64,000 nucleotides of DNA from Chryseobacterium sp. SNU WT5 (GCF_007362475.1 NZ_CP041687.1:1550001-1614000); one strand, 5' to 3'. Positions 7,989 through 17,047 are shown, counted from the stretch's first letter. Made by a program: numbers and translations. Notes: generated by a model from the letters alone, not told the origin.

Positions 7989-8642
7989 ATGATCCTTTTA
8001 AATCCTAACGAAATTTCTTTTCCTGATCCTTTTTTACTGAAATCGGAATCAGGTGTGATGGCTGTTGGTGGAGACTTATCTCCCGAAAGATTGCATTTTG
8101 CTTACCAACTTGGTTTATTCCCTTGGTACAATCCGGGTGAGGAAATTCTTTGGTGGTGCCCCGATCCTCGTTTTGTGCTCTTTCCAAAAGATTTAAAAGT
8201 TTCCAAATCAATGAGAAAGATTCTTCGTGATGAGGTTTTTACTTTTACTGAAAATCACTGTTTTCGGGATGTAATGGAGGAGTGCCAAAATATTTTTCGA
8301 AAAGATCAGGATGGAACATGGATTTCAGAAGAGTTGATCGATTCATTTGTAAATCTAAATCAGAAAGGAATCGCCAAAAGCATTGAAGTCTGGCAAAATG
8401 AAGAATTAGTAGGTGGTTTTTATGGGATCCAGATTGGTAAAGTATTCTGTGGTGAAAGTATGTTTGCAAAAGTGAGCAATGCTTCCAAAGCGGGATTTAT
8501 ATATTTCATTCAAAAGTACCAGGACAGTCTGGAGTTAATTGATTGTCAAATTCATTCAGAACATTTGGAAAGTCTTGGCGCAACCATGATTTCTAAACTG
8601 GACTACTTAAAAATATTAAAAAATAACAACCATGAATCCTGA
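7989..8642 (+). CDS. aat: leucyl/phenylalanyl-tRNA--protein transferase
   Basis: 217 aa, full length for Aat. It adds Leu or Phe from charged tRNA to proteins with N-terminal Lys or Arg, marking them for ClpS/ClpAP degradation. Family signatures are clear: FPDP near the start, LGLFPWYNPGEEILWWCPDPRFVL in two adjoining blocks (about 41-62), the FCGESMF segment and the HSEHLESLGA segment. Its end overlaps the start of the EamA transporter by 11 nt, so the two are co-transcribed. Confidence 0.92.
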   Translation: MILLNPNEISFPDPFLLKSESGVMAVGGDLSPERLHFAYQLGLFPWYNPGEEILWWCPDPRFVLFPKDLKVSKSMRKILRDEVFTFTENHCFRDVMEECQNIFRKDQDGTWISEELIDSFVNLNQKGIAKSIEVWQNEELVGGFYGIQIGKVFCGESMFAKVSNASKAGFIYFIQKYQDSLELIDCQIHSEHLESLGATMISKLDYLKILKNNNHES

Positions 8643-9546
8643 AAAAGAAAAGTGGATTTTACTGATAGTTCTTTCCATTATTTGGGGTTCGTCATTTATC
8701 CTTATTAAGAAATCACTCGAACATTTCAATCCTTATGAAGTTGGTGCTTTGCGGGTGCTAATTGCAGGAATTCTTCTTCTCCCAATGGCGATCACGAATT
8801 TTAAAAAATTTCCAAAGAAGCATTTAAAGTGGTTGATCCTGGCAGCCGTAACAGGAAATTTTATCCCCATGTTTCTTTTTCCTATCGCTGAAACTTCTGT
8901 TAGCAGTAGTATTGCAGGAATCGTTAATTCGATGATGCCTATTTTTATCATCATTGTAGGATTTCTTTTCTGGAAATTTTCTACCACGAAGAGACAATTG
9001 CTTGGTGTGGGAATTAGTTTTTTTGGAGCTTGCCTTTTGGCACTTTCCGGAGGCGAGAGTGGGGAGTTAAAACTGGTGCCAGTTCTCTTATTATTACTAG
9101 CGACTTTATGTTATGCCATTTCAATGACTACGGTTAAATCGAAACTTCACGAAATTCCAGCTAAAATTTTGTCAGCGTTCGTATTTTCATTTGTGCTGAT
9201 TGGGCCTTCTTTGATCGCTTTGGTTTTTGCAGGATTTTTTCAGGACCTTCATCCAAACAAAGGATTGTTTATAGGATTGGGGTTTGTGAGTTTGTTATCC
9301 ATTTTTGGAACGGGATTGGCGATGATGCTTAATTATCGTCTCTTGAACATCTCTACACCACTTTTTGCTTCTACGGTGACATTGTTAATGCCAGTAGTTG
9401 CGGTGATCTGGGGAATCTTGGATGGTGAAAAGCTTACGCCAATGCAGCTTGTAGGTGGTTTAATAATTATTGCCGGACTTATTTTCCTAAGAGCGAAATC
9501 CCCTAAAAAACAAAAACCACAAGACCCAAAAGTCGTGCGGTTTTAA
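8632..9546 (+). CDS. EamA/DMT family transporter
   Basis: A 304-aa integral membrane protein with about ten hydrophobic segments in two repeats, the drug/metabolite transporter layout. The first segment carries the family's WGSSFILIK pattern (about 19-27) and the second repeat ends with a G-rich helix followed by a basic tail. The substrate cannot be told from sequence. It overlaps aat by 11 nt. Confidence 0.85.
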   Translation: MNPEKEKWILLIVLSIIWGSSFILIKKSLEHFNPYEVGALRVLIAGILLLPMAITNFKKFPKKHLKWLILAAVTGNFIPMFLFPIAETSVSSSIAGIVNSMMPIFIIIVGFLFWKFSTTKRQLLGVGISFFGACLLALSGGESGELKLVPVLLLLLATLCYAISMTTVKSKLHEIPAKILSAFVFSFVLIGPSLIALVFAGFFQDLHPNKGLFIGLGFVSLLSIFGTGLAMMLNYRLLNISTPLFASTVTLLMPVVAVIWGILDGEKLTPMQLVGGLIIIAGLIFLRAKSPKKQKPQDPKVVRF

Positions 9547-9667
9547 ATAAATCTAATAAAAAGTAAAAATGAAAGGCTACAAAGATATATAAAATTAAAA
9601 ATACGATACAAGCTTTCTCTGTAAAAATTTAATAATATCGAAAATTATTTCCTTTTTAATATTTTGC

Positions 9668-9675
9668 TAAATTTG
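9668..9675 (+). promoter_or_regulatory. -7 promoter box (TAAATTTG) 4 nt before the CBS protein ATG
   Basis: Consensus TAnnTTTG; only four bases (ACTA) separate it from the ATG at 9680. Transcription would start at or near the A of the start codon, giving a leaderless message. Confidence 0.55.
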
Positions 9676-9679
9676 ACTA

Positions 9680-10333
9680 ATGTTTATTAAAGATTATATT
9701 TCCAAAGATTACCCGGCATTCAATACCAGCGATTCTATTGAAGTGGCGAATGAAATGGCAAAAGAATTTGGCTATTCGCATGTTTTTATCAAAAAGAAAG
9801 GAATTTACCAGGGCGCTTTAAGTCAGCCTTTTTTAGAGGAAAGTCCTGAAGGAAGTCTTGCGACTTTGGAGCATCATTACGAGAAATTCGCTTTACTGAA
9901 TGATGGAAATGTGCTGGATTCTATAAGGCTTTTCCATACTTTTAACAGTAATGTTGTGCCGATCATCAACAAGCTTGAAAAATATGAAGGCTATCTTACG
10001 TGTGATGATCTGTTTTCTGAATTTGCGAAATATCCTTTGTTTTCAGAAAATGGAGCTTTGCTTGTCGTTCAGATCAATAAGAGAAGTTATTCAATGACCG
10101 AGGTTTGCAAAATTGTAGAATCGAATAATGCTAAAATTTACGGATGTTATATAAGTGCTTTTGAAGGTGACGATGTACAGATTAGTCTAAAGATCAGCAG
10201 CGAGAACCTGAGCTCGATCGATGAAACCTTTGAAAGATATGGTTACAGTGTGGTTCATAAATATTATGATGATGAAAAAGAAGAACTCTTGAAAGATAGA
10301 TTCGGTTTTTTTCAAAAATATATGGAATTCTAG
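9680..10333 (+). CDS. CBS-domain protein paired with NAD kinase
   Basis: 217 aa. Residues 1-115 form a CBS pair (adenine-nucleotide sensing module); residues about 120-190 look like an ACT-type regulatory domain (SYSMTEVCKIVESNNAKIYG). The TAG stop directly abuts the ATG of nadK with no spacer, a gene order I recall from other Flavobacteriia. It probably senses nucleotides and acts with NAD kinase; this is inference from adjacency. Confidence 0.75.
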   Translation: MFIKDYISKDYPAFNTSDSIEVANEMAKEFGYSHVFIKKKGIYQGALSQPFLEESPEGSLATLEHHYEKFALLNDGNVLDSIRLFHTFNSNVVPIINKLEKYEGYLTCDDLFSEFAKYPLFSENGALLVVQINKRSYSMTEVCKIVESNNAKIYGCYISAFEGDDVQISLKISSENLSSIDETFERYGYSVVHKYYDDEKEELLKDRFGFFQKYMEF

Positions 10334-11203
10334 ATGATAAAGGCAGCCATTTATTCGCAGAAAAATGATTTAGATACGTTTTTGTATCTAAGTAAATTTG
10401 TGTCCGAACTTGAGAAACGAGGCATTCAGGCAATCCTTTATGAAGAAATGGCAAAAGCAATGCAGTTCTCAAAAGGTTTTGAAACTTTTGCTTCAAAAGA
10501 AGATCTAAAAGAGAAAAAAGTAGATTACTTTTTTACTTTTGGTGGAGATGGAACGATTGTAAATTCTTTGCTTTTCGTACAGGACTTAGAAATACCAGTG
10601 GTAGGTGTGAATACCGGAAGATTAGGTTTTTTGGCAAGTTTTACCAAAGAAGAAATTTTCCTTGAATTAGATGGGATCATTAGAGGCGAGGTTAAGATCA
10701 GTGCCCGCTCCGTCATTGAAATTGTTTCCCCAAACAATTCAATGTTTTTTCCTTTCGCACTAAATGATTTAACGATTTCCAGGAAGGAAACCACGGCTAT
10801 GATTACGGTAGAATCTTACATCAACGGTGAGTTTCTTAATACTTTTTGGGGAGATGGACTTATTATCTCTACTCCTACAGGATCTACGGCGTATTCCTTA
10901 AGTTGCGGTGGACCTATTATTACGCCCAACAATAATAACTTTGTTATCACGCCAATTGCACCTCATAATTTAAATGTTCGTCCTCTTATTGTAAATGATG
11001 ATGTGGAAATTCGTTTAAACGTGAAAAGCCGTGTCCCACAATATTCACTATCACTTGATTCCCGTCTTTTTCATATGGAAACAGATGTGGAAGTGATTTT
11101 ACGGAAGGCACATTTCAAACTTCTACTGGTGCATCCTAATAATTTAAGTTTTTACGAAACCATACGTCAGAAATTGCTGTGGGGCAATGACAAAAGAAAT
11201 TAA
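10334..11203 (+). CDS. nadK: NAD kinase
   Basis: A 289-aa NAD kinase, phosphorylating NAD to NADP in the cytoplasm. The GGDGT motif is at 70-74 with the catalytic Asp72, followed by VNTGRLGFLASF and the second conserved block GDGLIISTPTGSTAYSLS. Length is typical. Translationally coupled to the CBS protein (zero spacing). Confidence 0.95.
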   Translation: MIKAAIYSQKNDLDTFLYLSKFVSELEKRGIQAILYEEMAKAMQFSKGFETFASKEDLKEKKVDYFFTFGGDGTIVNSLLFVQDLEIPVVGVNTGRLGFLASFTKEEIFLELDGIIRGEVKISARSVIEIVSPNNSMFFPFALNDLTISRKETTAMITVESYINGEFLNTFWGDGLIISTPTGSTAYSLSCGGPIITPNNNNFVITPIAPHNLNVRPLIVNDDVEIRLNVKSRVPQYSLSLDSRLFHMETDVEVILRKAHFKLLLVHPNNLSFYETIRQKLLWGNDKRN

Positions 11204-11274
11204 ATGTTTCAGTTAAAATTCTTAACTTTACTGTTCCAAAAACAGCAAAAAATAAATCTATAAAAATATCAGTT

Positions 11275-12342
11275 ATGAGCAAAAAGTTTCCGGCAGGAGT
11301 TGCCACAGGACAAATGGTTACGGACATTTTTCAGTTCGCAAAAGAAAATAAATTTGCACTTCCCGCGGTTAATGTGATTGGTTCCAGCAATGTAAATGCG
11401 ACCATGGAAACTGCAGCGAGATTAAATTCACCTGTAATTATCCAATTCTCTAACGGTGGAGCAGCCTTCAACGCCGGGAAAGGATTAAGCAATGATGCAC
11501 AGAAAGCGGCTATCTTAGGTGGTGTAGCTGGTGCAAAGCATATTCATACTTTAGCAGAAGCTTATGGAGCGACTGTAATTTTGCATACTGATCATTGTGC
11601 TAAGAAATTATTGCCTTGGATTGATGGATTGATGGATGCTAATGAAGAGTTTTTTGCACAAACCGGCAAATCGCTTTATTCTTCACATATGCTTGATCTG
11701 TCAGAGGAGCCAATCGAAGAAAACTTGGATATTTCTTATAAGTATTTCGAAAGAATGGCTAAGATGGGAATGACGTTGGAAATTGAACTTGGTATTACGG
11801 GTGGTGAAGAAGATGGAGTTGATAATTCTGGCGTAGATTCTTCAAAATTATATACGCAACCAGATGAGGTGGCTTATGCTTATGAAAGATTAAATGCAAT
11901 TTCACCAAACTTTACCATAGCTGCTGCTTTTGGAAATGTTCATGGTGTTTACAAACCTGGAAATGTAAAATTGACTCCAAAGATTCTTGATAATTCTCAG
12001 AAGTTTGTAGAAGAGAAATTTGGTCTTGGAGCGAAACCAATTAACTTTGTATTCCATGGTGGTTCCGGTTCTTCACATGAAGAAATTAGAGAAGCCATCG
12101 ATTATGGAGTGATCAAAATGAATATTGATACCGATTTGCAATTTGCTTATACAGAAGGAATTAGAGACTATATGGTTAATAATATAGAATATCTGAAAAG
12201 TCAAATCGGAAATCCAGATGGTTCTGATAAACCAAATAAGAAATATTACGATCCAAGAGGCTGGATGAGAAAAGGAGAGGAAACTTTCGGTAAAAGATTA
12301 GAACAAGCCTTCGAAGATCTTAACAATATCAATACGTTGTAA
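11275..12342 (+). CDS. fba: class II fructose-bisphosphate aldolase
   Basis: A 355-aa zinc-dependent aldolase of class IIA, cleaving fructose 1,6-bisphosphate in glycolysis and condensing trioses in gluconeogenesis. Asp106 and zinc ligand His107 lie in LHTDHCAKK; later His ligands are in FGNVHGVYKPG and VFHGGSGSS. Length matches the E. coli enzyme. Single gene, about 70 nt from nadK. Confidence 0.95.
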   Translation: MSKKFPAGVATGQMVTDIFQFAKENKFALPAVNVIGSSNVNATMETAARLNSPVIIQFSNGGAAFNAGKGLSNDAQKAAILGGVAGAKHIHTLAEAYGATVILHTDHCAKKLLPWIDGLMDANEEFFAQTGKSLYSSHMLDLSEEPIEENLDISYKYFERMAKMGMTLEIELGITGGEEDGVDNSGVDSSKLYTQPDEVAYAYERLNAISPNFTIAAAFGNVHGVYKPGNVKLTPKILDNSQKFVEEKFGLGAKPINFVFHGGSGSSHEEIREAIDYGVIKMNIDTDLQFAYTEGIRDYMVNNIEYLKSQIGNPDGSDKPNKKYYDPRGWMRKGEETFGKRLEQAFEDLNNINTL

Positions 12343-12422
12343 TTAAACAGTTTTAGATTCTATTTTTAAAATCAATTTGTTTTTATTTGTAGTCTGAAAT
12401 TTGTAATCTAAAATTTAAATAA

Positions 12423-13274
12423 ATGGCATTCGACTGGTTTAAAAGAAAAACACAGAATATCACGACCTCTACGGAAGATAAAAAAGATGTTCCGAAAGGA
12501 CTTTGGCATCAAACGCTCACGGGGAAGATCATCGAACACGAAGAATTAAAAGCGAATAATTATGTGTCTCCGGAAGATGGTTTCCATGTAAGAATTGGCA
12601 GTAAAGAATTCTTTTCTATTCTTTTTGATGAGAATACATTCACAGAACTTGATGCGAATGTTGAAAGTGTGGATATGCTCCAGTTTAAGGATACAAAATC
12701 GTACACCGACCGCTTGAAAGAAGTAAAAGCCAAAACAAAACTAACCGACTCGATCCGAAATGCAGTAGGAACTGTAAATGGAGAAAAGATGGTGATCTCA
12801 TGTATGGACTTTAGCTTTATCGGGGGATCATTAGGTTCTGTGATGGGCGAGAAAATCCGTCGTGCTGTTGATTACTGTATTGAGCATAAACTCCCCTACA
12901 TGATTATCTGCCAGTCAGGTGGAGCAAGAATGCAGGAGGCAACTTATTCTTTGATGCAGCTGGCGAAAGTTCAGTCAAAATTAGCGCAGCTTTCAGAAGC
13001 TGGGTTATTATATATCGCTTATTTATGTGATCCTACTTTTGGTGGAATTACGGCTTCTTTTGCAATGACCGCAGATATTATCATGGCAGAACCCGGTGCG
13101 TTGATCGGCTTCGCTGGTCCACGGGTAATTCGTGAAACCATTGGTAAAGATTTACCTGAAGGATTCCAGACGTCTGAATTTTTGCAGGAAAAAGGATTTG
13201 TTGATTTTATCGTTAAAAGAACAGAAATTAAAGATAAAGTTTCCAAAACAGTAAAATTATTAAGCCACGCGTAA
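12423..13274 (+). CDS. accD: acetyl-CoA carboxylase carboxyltransferase subunit beta, without zinc cysteines
   Basis: A 283-aa AccD. With AccA it transfers the carboxyl group from carboxybiotin to acetyl-CoA in fatty acid synthesis. The core is well kept: [31 protein letters not shown] and GFAGPRVI. The N-terminal zinc ribbon, normally four Cys (CxxC...CxxC), is present in outline ([10 protein letters not shown] ... [14 protein letters not shown]) but every Cys is replaced, so it cannot bind zinc the usual way. This looks ancestral rather than damaged. accA is not nearby; birA is at 45.8 kb. Confidence 0.93.
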   Translation: MAFDWFKRKTQNITTSTEDKKDVPKGLWHQTLTGKIIEHEELKANNYVSPEDGFHVRIGSKEFFSILFDENTFTELDANVESVDMLQFKDTKSYTDRLKEVKAKTKLTDSIRNAVGTVNGEKMVISCMDFSFIGGSLGSVMGEKIRRAVDYCIEHKLPYMIICQSGGARMQEATYSLMQLAKVQSKLAQLSEAGLLYIAYLCDPTFGGITASFAMTADIIMAEPGALIGFAGPRVIRETIGKDLPEGFQTSEFLQEKGFVDFIVKRTEIKDKVSKTVKLLSHA

Positions 13275-13295
13275 AAATATATAAATAATTAAATG

Positions 13296-13319
13296 ATCTC
13301 ACCTCAATATAGGTGGGAT
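13296..13319 (+). terminator. intrinsic terminator after accD
   Basis: A 9-bp stem ATCTCACCT / AGGTGGGAT (one G-T pair), 6-nt loop, followed by TTCTTTT. It directly precedes the next start at 13328. Confidence 0.7.
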
Positions 13320-13327
13320 TTCTTTTG

Positions 13328-13837
13328 ATGAGAAATTTCAAAATTATATTTACTACGCTGCGATCACTAAGTTTCGGTAAGATGATGAAACTTTTGAAGT
13401 TAACGTTGCCACATCCTCTTTTTTCGATTTTGGGACTTTATGCTACGTTAAGAAGTTTTTCCTTAGCTCAAAAGCATTTTCCAAAAACGCATTCTAATAA
13501 TGGAGTAGGCAATGCATTTCGTCATTCACTTTGGACTTGCTTGATCATGATGTATTGCTGTAAAATTTCTTCACCTGAGAAAGCATTGGATTATTGCAAA
13601 AAAATGACTGATCTGCACGAAGAACTTTTCCCTAATAAACCGCTCGAAACCAAGATGGATTTGCACAATAACCAAGTTGGTTTAGATTATTTTATGCAAA
13701 TGCTTTCCGGTGTTCACAGACAGTTTTTTGAGACGAACTTTTTCGTTGATGAACTAAAGAGCAAAACTAAAACTGCAAAAGTGTTGAAAACGCTTAATGA
13801 TGATTTTAAAGGTGATTTGGTTTATCTAGAGAAATAA
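13328..13837 (+). CDS. DUF6973-like protein
   Basis: About 169 aa. I chose the ATG at 13328; a GTG at 13313 would lie inside the accD terminator stem. The core GVGNAFRHSLW and later KMDLHNNQVGLDYF carry conserved His and Asn residues of a family (DUF6973) of unknown function that may form a metal or hydrolase site. No signal peptide; a hydrophobic patch near 30-45. Ends 6 nt from the convergent sugar dehydrogenase gene, with no hairpin between them. Confidence 0.6.
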   Translation: MRNFKIIFTTLRSLSFGKMMKLLKLTLPHPLFSILGLYATLRSFSLAQKHFPKTHSNNGVGNAFRHSLWTCLIMMYCCKISSPEKALDYCKKMTDLHEELFPNKPLETKMDLHNNQVGLDYFMQMLSGVHRQFFETNFFVDELKSKTKTAKVLKTLNDDFKGDLVYLEK

Positions 13838-13843
13838 ATCGGA

Positions 13844-15085
13844 TTATTTCTTTGAAATTCTATAAAATTTACCGCTATCCGTGATGCTGTATAGATTTCC
13901 ATCCTGTCCACTGAGAATATCTCGGAATCGTTCATTTTGATCTTCCAGTAGCCATTCTTCACCAACCACCTTATTGTTTATGATGACTAATCGGATAATT
14001 TTTTCACCACTAAGGCATCCCAGCATCATGTTGTTTTTCCACTCATCGATATTGCCAGTGTAAAAATCAATACCACTCATGGAAATAGAAGGATCCCAAT
14101 AATAGATTGGTTGTTCAGTACCTTCCTTTTGCGTAATGCCGTTGTTAATTTTCTTACCACTATACTCAAGACCGTAAGTGATATTTCCCCATCCATAGTT
14201 TTTTCCTGGCTGGATCAGATTAACTTCATCTCCACCTTTCGGGCCCATTTCAGCTTCCCAAAGTTGCCCTTTTTCATCCATTGCTAAACCTTGTGGATTT
14301 CTGTGACCATAAGAGTAGATTTCAGGTTTAAATTTGGAGTTGCCTATAAATGGATTCTCAGTTGCTGGTTTTCCTTCTTTGGTTATTCTTAATACTTTTC
14401 CTAAATATGCCAGAGGATCCTGTGCAAAAGGTCTCGTCTGTATATCCGAGCGTTCCCCTGTACTTACAAAAAGATTTCCTTCTCTATCAAAAAGCAGTCT
14501 GCTGCCGTAATGTAATTTCCCATCATAGGTTGGTGTGGCTCTGAAAATAACTTGTAGATTTTCAATCATTTTTTCATCTGCAGAAAGCCTTCCTTTCCCG
14601 ACTGCGGTGTGATTTCCTCCTTCTACTGGTTCTGAAAACGTATAATAAATCATTCTGTTTGATGTAAAATCGGGATCTAAGGCAACGTCTAATAATCCAC
14701 CTTGTGCTTTGGAATCGACTTTGGGGAAACCAGTGATTGTAGTCAATAGTTGTCCATCTTTCGAAAGAATACGCATAAACCCAGATTTCTCAGTTGTTAT
14801 GAATCTTCCATCTGGCAGGTTGATAATTCCCCAAGGTTTCCCCAAGTTAGAATTGATGATTTCAACGTTATACGGTGTATTTGTTTTTAGACCTTTTACG
14901 CGGGATTGGCCAGTAAAAGCAGATTGGTAAGAAGGTGCGTTTTTATCGGCTGTTTCAGGATTTGGTAGCTGACCTTTCGGCGTTTCGTTATGGTCTTTAT
15001 TTGATATTGTTTTTGAGTTACCGTTACAAGATGTTAACACCAAAAAAATCAAAAATATAGAAATAGTATCAGTTGGAGATTTCAT
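13844..15085 (-). CDS. PQQ-dependent sugar dehydrogenase lipoprotein
   Basis: About 413 aa from the ATG at 15085, which gives a proper lipoprotein signal (MKSPTDTISIFLIFLVLTSC); the longer frame to 15172 has no such start. The rest is a glucose/sorbosone dehydrogenase beta-propeller: LPDGRFITTEKSGFMRIL, GGLLDVALDPDF, NHTAVGKGRL, LHYGSRLLF...LFVSTGERSD and YSYGHRNPQGLA. It likely oxidises aldose sugars in the periplasm with PQQ; no PQQ synthesis genes are in view. Divergent from the BlaI-like gene. Confidence 0.85.
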   Translation of the reverse strand: MKSPTDTISIFLIFLVLTSCNGNSKTISNKDHNETPKGQLPNPETADKNAPSYQSAFTGQSRVKGLKTNTPYNVEIINSNLGKPWGIINLPDGRFITTEKSGFMRILSKDGQLLTTITGFPKVDSKAQGGLLDVALDPDFTSNRMIYYTFSEPVEGGNHTAVGKGRLSADEKMIENLQVIFRATPTYDGKLHYGSRLLFDREGNLFVSTGERSDIQTRPFAQDPLAYLGKVLRITKEGKPATENPFIGNSKFKPEIYSYGHRNPQGLAMDEKGQLWEAEMGPKGGDEVNLIQPGKNYGWGNITYGLEYSGKKINNGITQKEGTEQPIYYWDPSISMSGIDFYTGNIDEWKNNMMLGCLSGEKIIRLVIINNKVVGEEWLLEDQNERFRDILSGQDGNLYSITDSGKFYRISKK

Positions 15086-15165
15086 AGAGAAATTATTTTT
15101 ATGCACTATAATCAGCAACAAATAGCGTTCCGTGTTATTTATTTTAAGTTTTTTACAAAAATAAA

Positions 15166-15199
15166 TTGTCAATTAAAAAAGTTGTTCTACATTTGTAGA
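15166..15199 (+). promoter_or_regulatory. blaI-like promoter with overlapping BlaI/MecI-type operator
   Basis: TTG at 15166-15168, 19-nt spacer, then TACATTTG at 15188-15195: a full Bacteroidota promoter. The -7 box lies inside the dyad TCTACA-TT-TGTAGA (15186-15199), the TACA-NN-TGTA pattern bound by BlaI/MecI repressors. A further half-site TTGTAGAA follows about 20 nt downstream, just before the ATG. Bound repressor would cover the promoter, giving self-repression. Confidence 0.65.
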
Positions 15200-15220
15200 G
15201 TTGAATATAGACTTGTAGAA

Positions 15221-15589
15221 ATGAAACAGAGATTAACAGAAGCAGAAAAGGAGATCATGGAAATCCTATGGGATCGAAACACAGCTTTCATGAAAGATAT
15301 ATTAGACCTGTATCCTGAACCAAAGCCAGCATCAACTACTGTTGCGACTCTTTTAAAAAGGATGCAAACTAAAGATCTGGTAGGTTACAAAACGTTTGGG
15401 AATTCCCGAGAGTATTTTCCGAAAGTTGAAAAAGAAGTTTATTTCAATCATGAAATGACCTCAATGATTGACCGTTTTTTTAATAGTTCCGTTTCGCAGT
15501 TCGCTTCTTTTTTTGCGTCAAATAAAAAACTTTCTCAGTCGCAATTAAAGGATCTTCGGGATATCATCGATCATCAAATAAAAGATTAA
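15221..15589 (+). CDS. BlaI/MecI/CopY family transcriptional repressor
   Basis: 122 aa from the ATG at 15221 (MKQRLTEAEKEIMEILW, the classical start of this family); a longer frame to 15101 would run through the operator. Winged-helix DNA-binding domain at about 5-75, with STTVATLLKRMQTKDLVGY as the recognition region, and a C-terminal dimerisation and cleavage region. It precedes a BlaR1-type protease gene by 4 nt, the standard repressor/anti-repressor pair. Confidence 0.88.
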   Translation: MKQRLTEAEKEIMEILWDRNTAFMKDILDLYPEPKPASTTVATLLKRMQTKDLVGYKTFGNSREYFPKVEKEVYFNHEMTSMIDRFFNSSVSQFASFFASNKKLSQSQLKDLRDIIDHQIKD

Positions 15590-15593
15590 AAAC

Positions 15594-17000
15594 ATGGAAA
15601 CACTTATTTTAAAAATCCTTATATCTTCCTGTTTACTGATTGGGTTCTATTATGTGTTTTTAGAAAAGGACCGAACTTTTAAATTTAATAGGGTATTTCT
15701 TCTGACAACTTTACTTTTTGCTTATGCCGTTCCGTTTATTCCTTTCGGTTCCCGTCTTAAAACCATAGGTGAGTCTAACTTATTGATAGGTAATCCTTTG
15801 CCGATAATACCACAGTTAAATGGGTCCGAATCTACAAGTGTGGATTGGGTTAGGATTTTAATAATTGCCTATCTTTTGGTTTCTGCCTTATTTCTGATCA
15901 AGTTCATTTACGCTATTGCTAAGATTAAATTTGTGAAGGGAGAACAACGAAGATTAGGGGACCAGAAAGTGATGATTATAGAGAAAGATTACGCTCCGTT
16001 CAGCTTTTTGAGCACGATGTATTTCAATAAAAAATATTTCATTAATGATCAAATCGATGATCGCATATTTTTACACGAAAAGTGTCATATTCAAGAAAAA
16101 CATAGTGCAGATATCCTCTTTGTTGAATTTCTAAAAATATTATCGTGGTTTAATCCTGCTTTATTTTTTTATAAGAAAGCGATGGTTGCCAATCATGAAT
16201 TTCTAGCTGACGATTATGTTTTGCGACGCAATCATGATATTCGCAATTACCAACATTTGATTTTAAAAGAGATTAAATTTTCTCAACACTTTAACCTGAC
16301 TCACCAATTCGATTTTAATAACACAAAAAAAAGATTTATTATGATGACTTCAAAAAATTCCAGATTTACCACATTGAAGAAAATTGCACTTCTTCCAGTA
16401 CTCGTAATTTTATTTGTTTCTTTCACAAAGAAAAGTACCGGGCAAAACAATAGTGAAAATGATAAAAGAACTTCTTTTATAAAACAAGTGAAAGAAAGTT
16501 CAATTATACCGACGATCGCCAAAAAGAACGATGATACAGACCTTCTTTCCATAATTGCAAAAAGAACGGTGGAAAATCTAGCAGTCTCAGCAGATACTGT
16601 TCGTACTAAAGTAAAGCAGGCAGAAGTTGCTCCTGCCCCTGTCGCTCCACCGAAACCAGTAGAAGCACAGGGAGAAACTGTAGATATTTTACCAGAATTT
16701 CCAGGTGGAATTAATGCGTTTAGAAGTTTATTGGCAAGCAAATTTAATACTGCAATATTTAAAGGTGATGAAGGTTTAATTAAAGCGACAGTGTATACAA
16801 ATATTGATGAGAATGGGAAGATGACTGATATTTTCGCGGAAGGTACAAACCAAAACTTCAATCGTGAAGCTGAAAGAGCTTTGACGATGATAAGTGCAGA
16901 TCATGTCTGGATTCCCGCGAAGCTGCATGGCAAACCGGTGAAATATCGTTTTAAATTACCTTTGACAATGAAATTTGAAGGACCCGCTGTTCGGAAATAA
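15594..17000 (+). CDS. BlaR1-like M56 metallopeptidase with a TonB-type C-terminus
   Basis: 468 aa. Membrane segments at about 4-22, 34-50, 85-108 and 264-279. The M56 protease site HEKCH is at 161-165, with a further Glu at 202 in HEFLADDYVL. After the fourth segment comes a Pro-rich linker (APAPVAPPKPVE) and a TonB C-terminal-like domain (about 370-465, starting PEFPGGINAFR). There is no penicillin-binding sensor domain, so the signal is not obviously a beta-lactam. It probably inactivates the upstream repressor; the inducer is unknown. Confidence 0.85.
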   Translation: METLILKILISSCLLIGFYYVFLEKDRTFKFNRVFLLTTLLFAYAVPFIPFGSRLKTIGESNLLIGNPLPIIPQLNGSESTSVDWVRILIIAYLLVSALFLIKFIYAIAKIKFVKGEQRRLGDQKVMIIEKDYAPFSFLSTMYFNKKYFINDQIDDRIFLHEKCHIQEKHSADILFVEFLKILSWFNPALFFYKKAMVANHEFLADDYVLRRNHDIRNYQHLILKEIKFSQHFNLTHQFDFNNTKKRFIMMTSKNSRFTTLKKIALLPVLVILFVSFTKKSTGQNNSENDKRTSFIKQVKESSIIPTIAKKNDDTDLLSIIAKRTVENLAVSADTVRTKVKQAEVAPAPVAPPKPVEAQGETVDILPEFPGGINAFRSLLASKFNTAIFKGDEGLIKATVYTNIDENGKMTDIFAEGTNQNFNREAERALTMISADHVWIPAKLHGKPVKYRFKLPLTMKFEGPAVRK

Positions 17001-17047
17001 TAGTATTAGAAAGAGAAATAAACGAGATTTTATACATTAGTTTTAGG

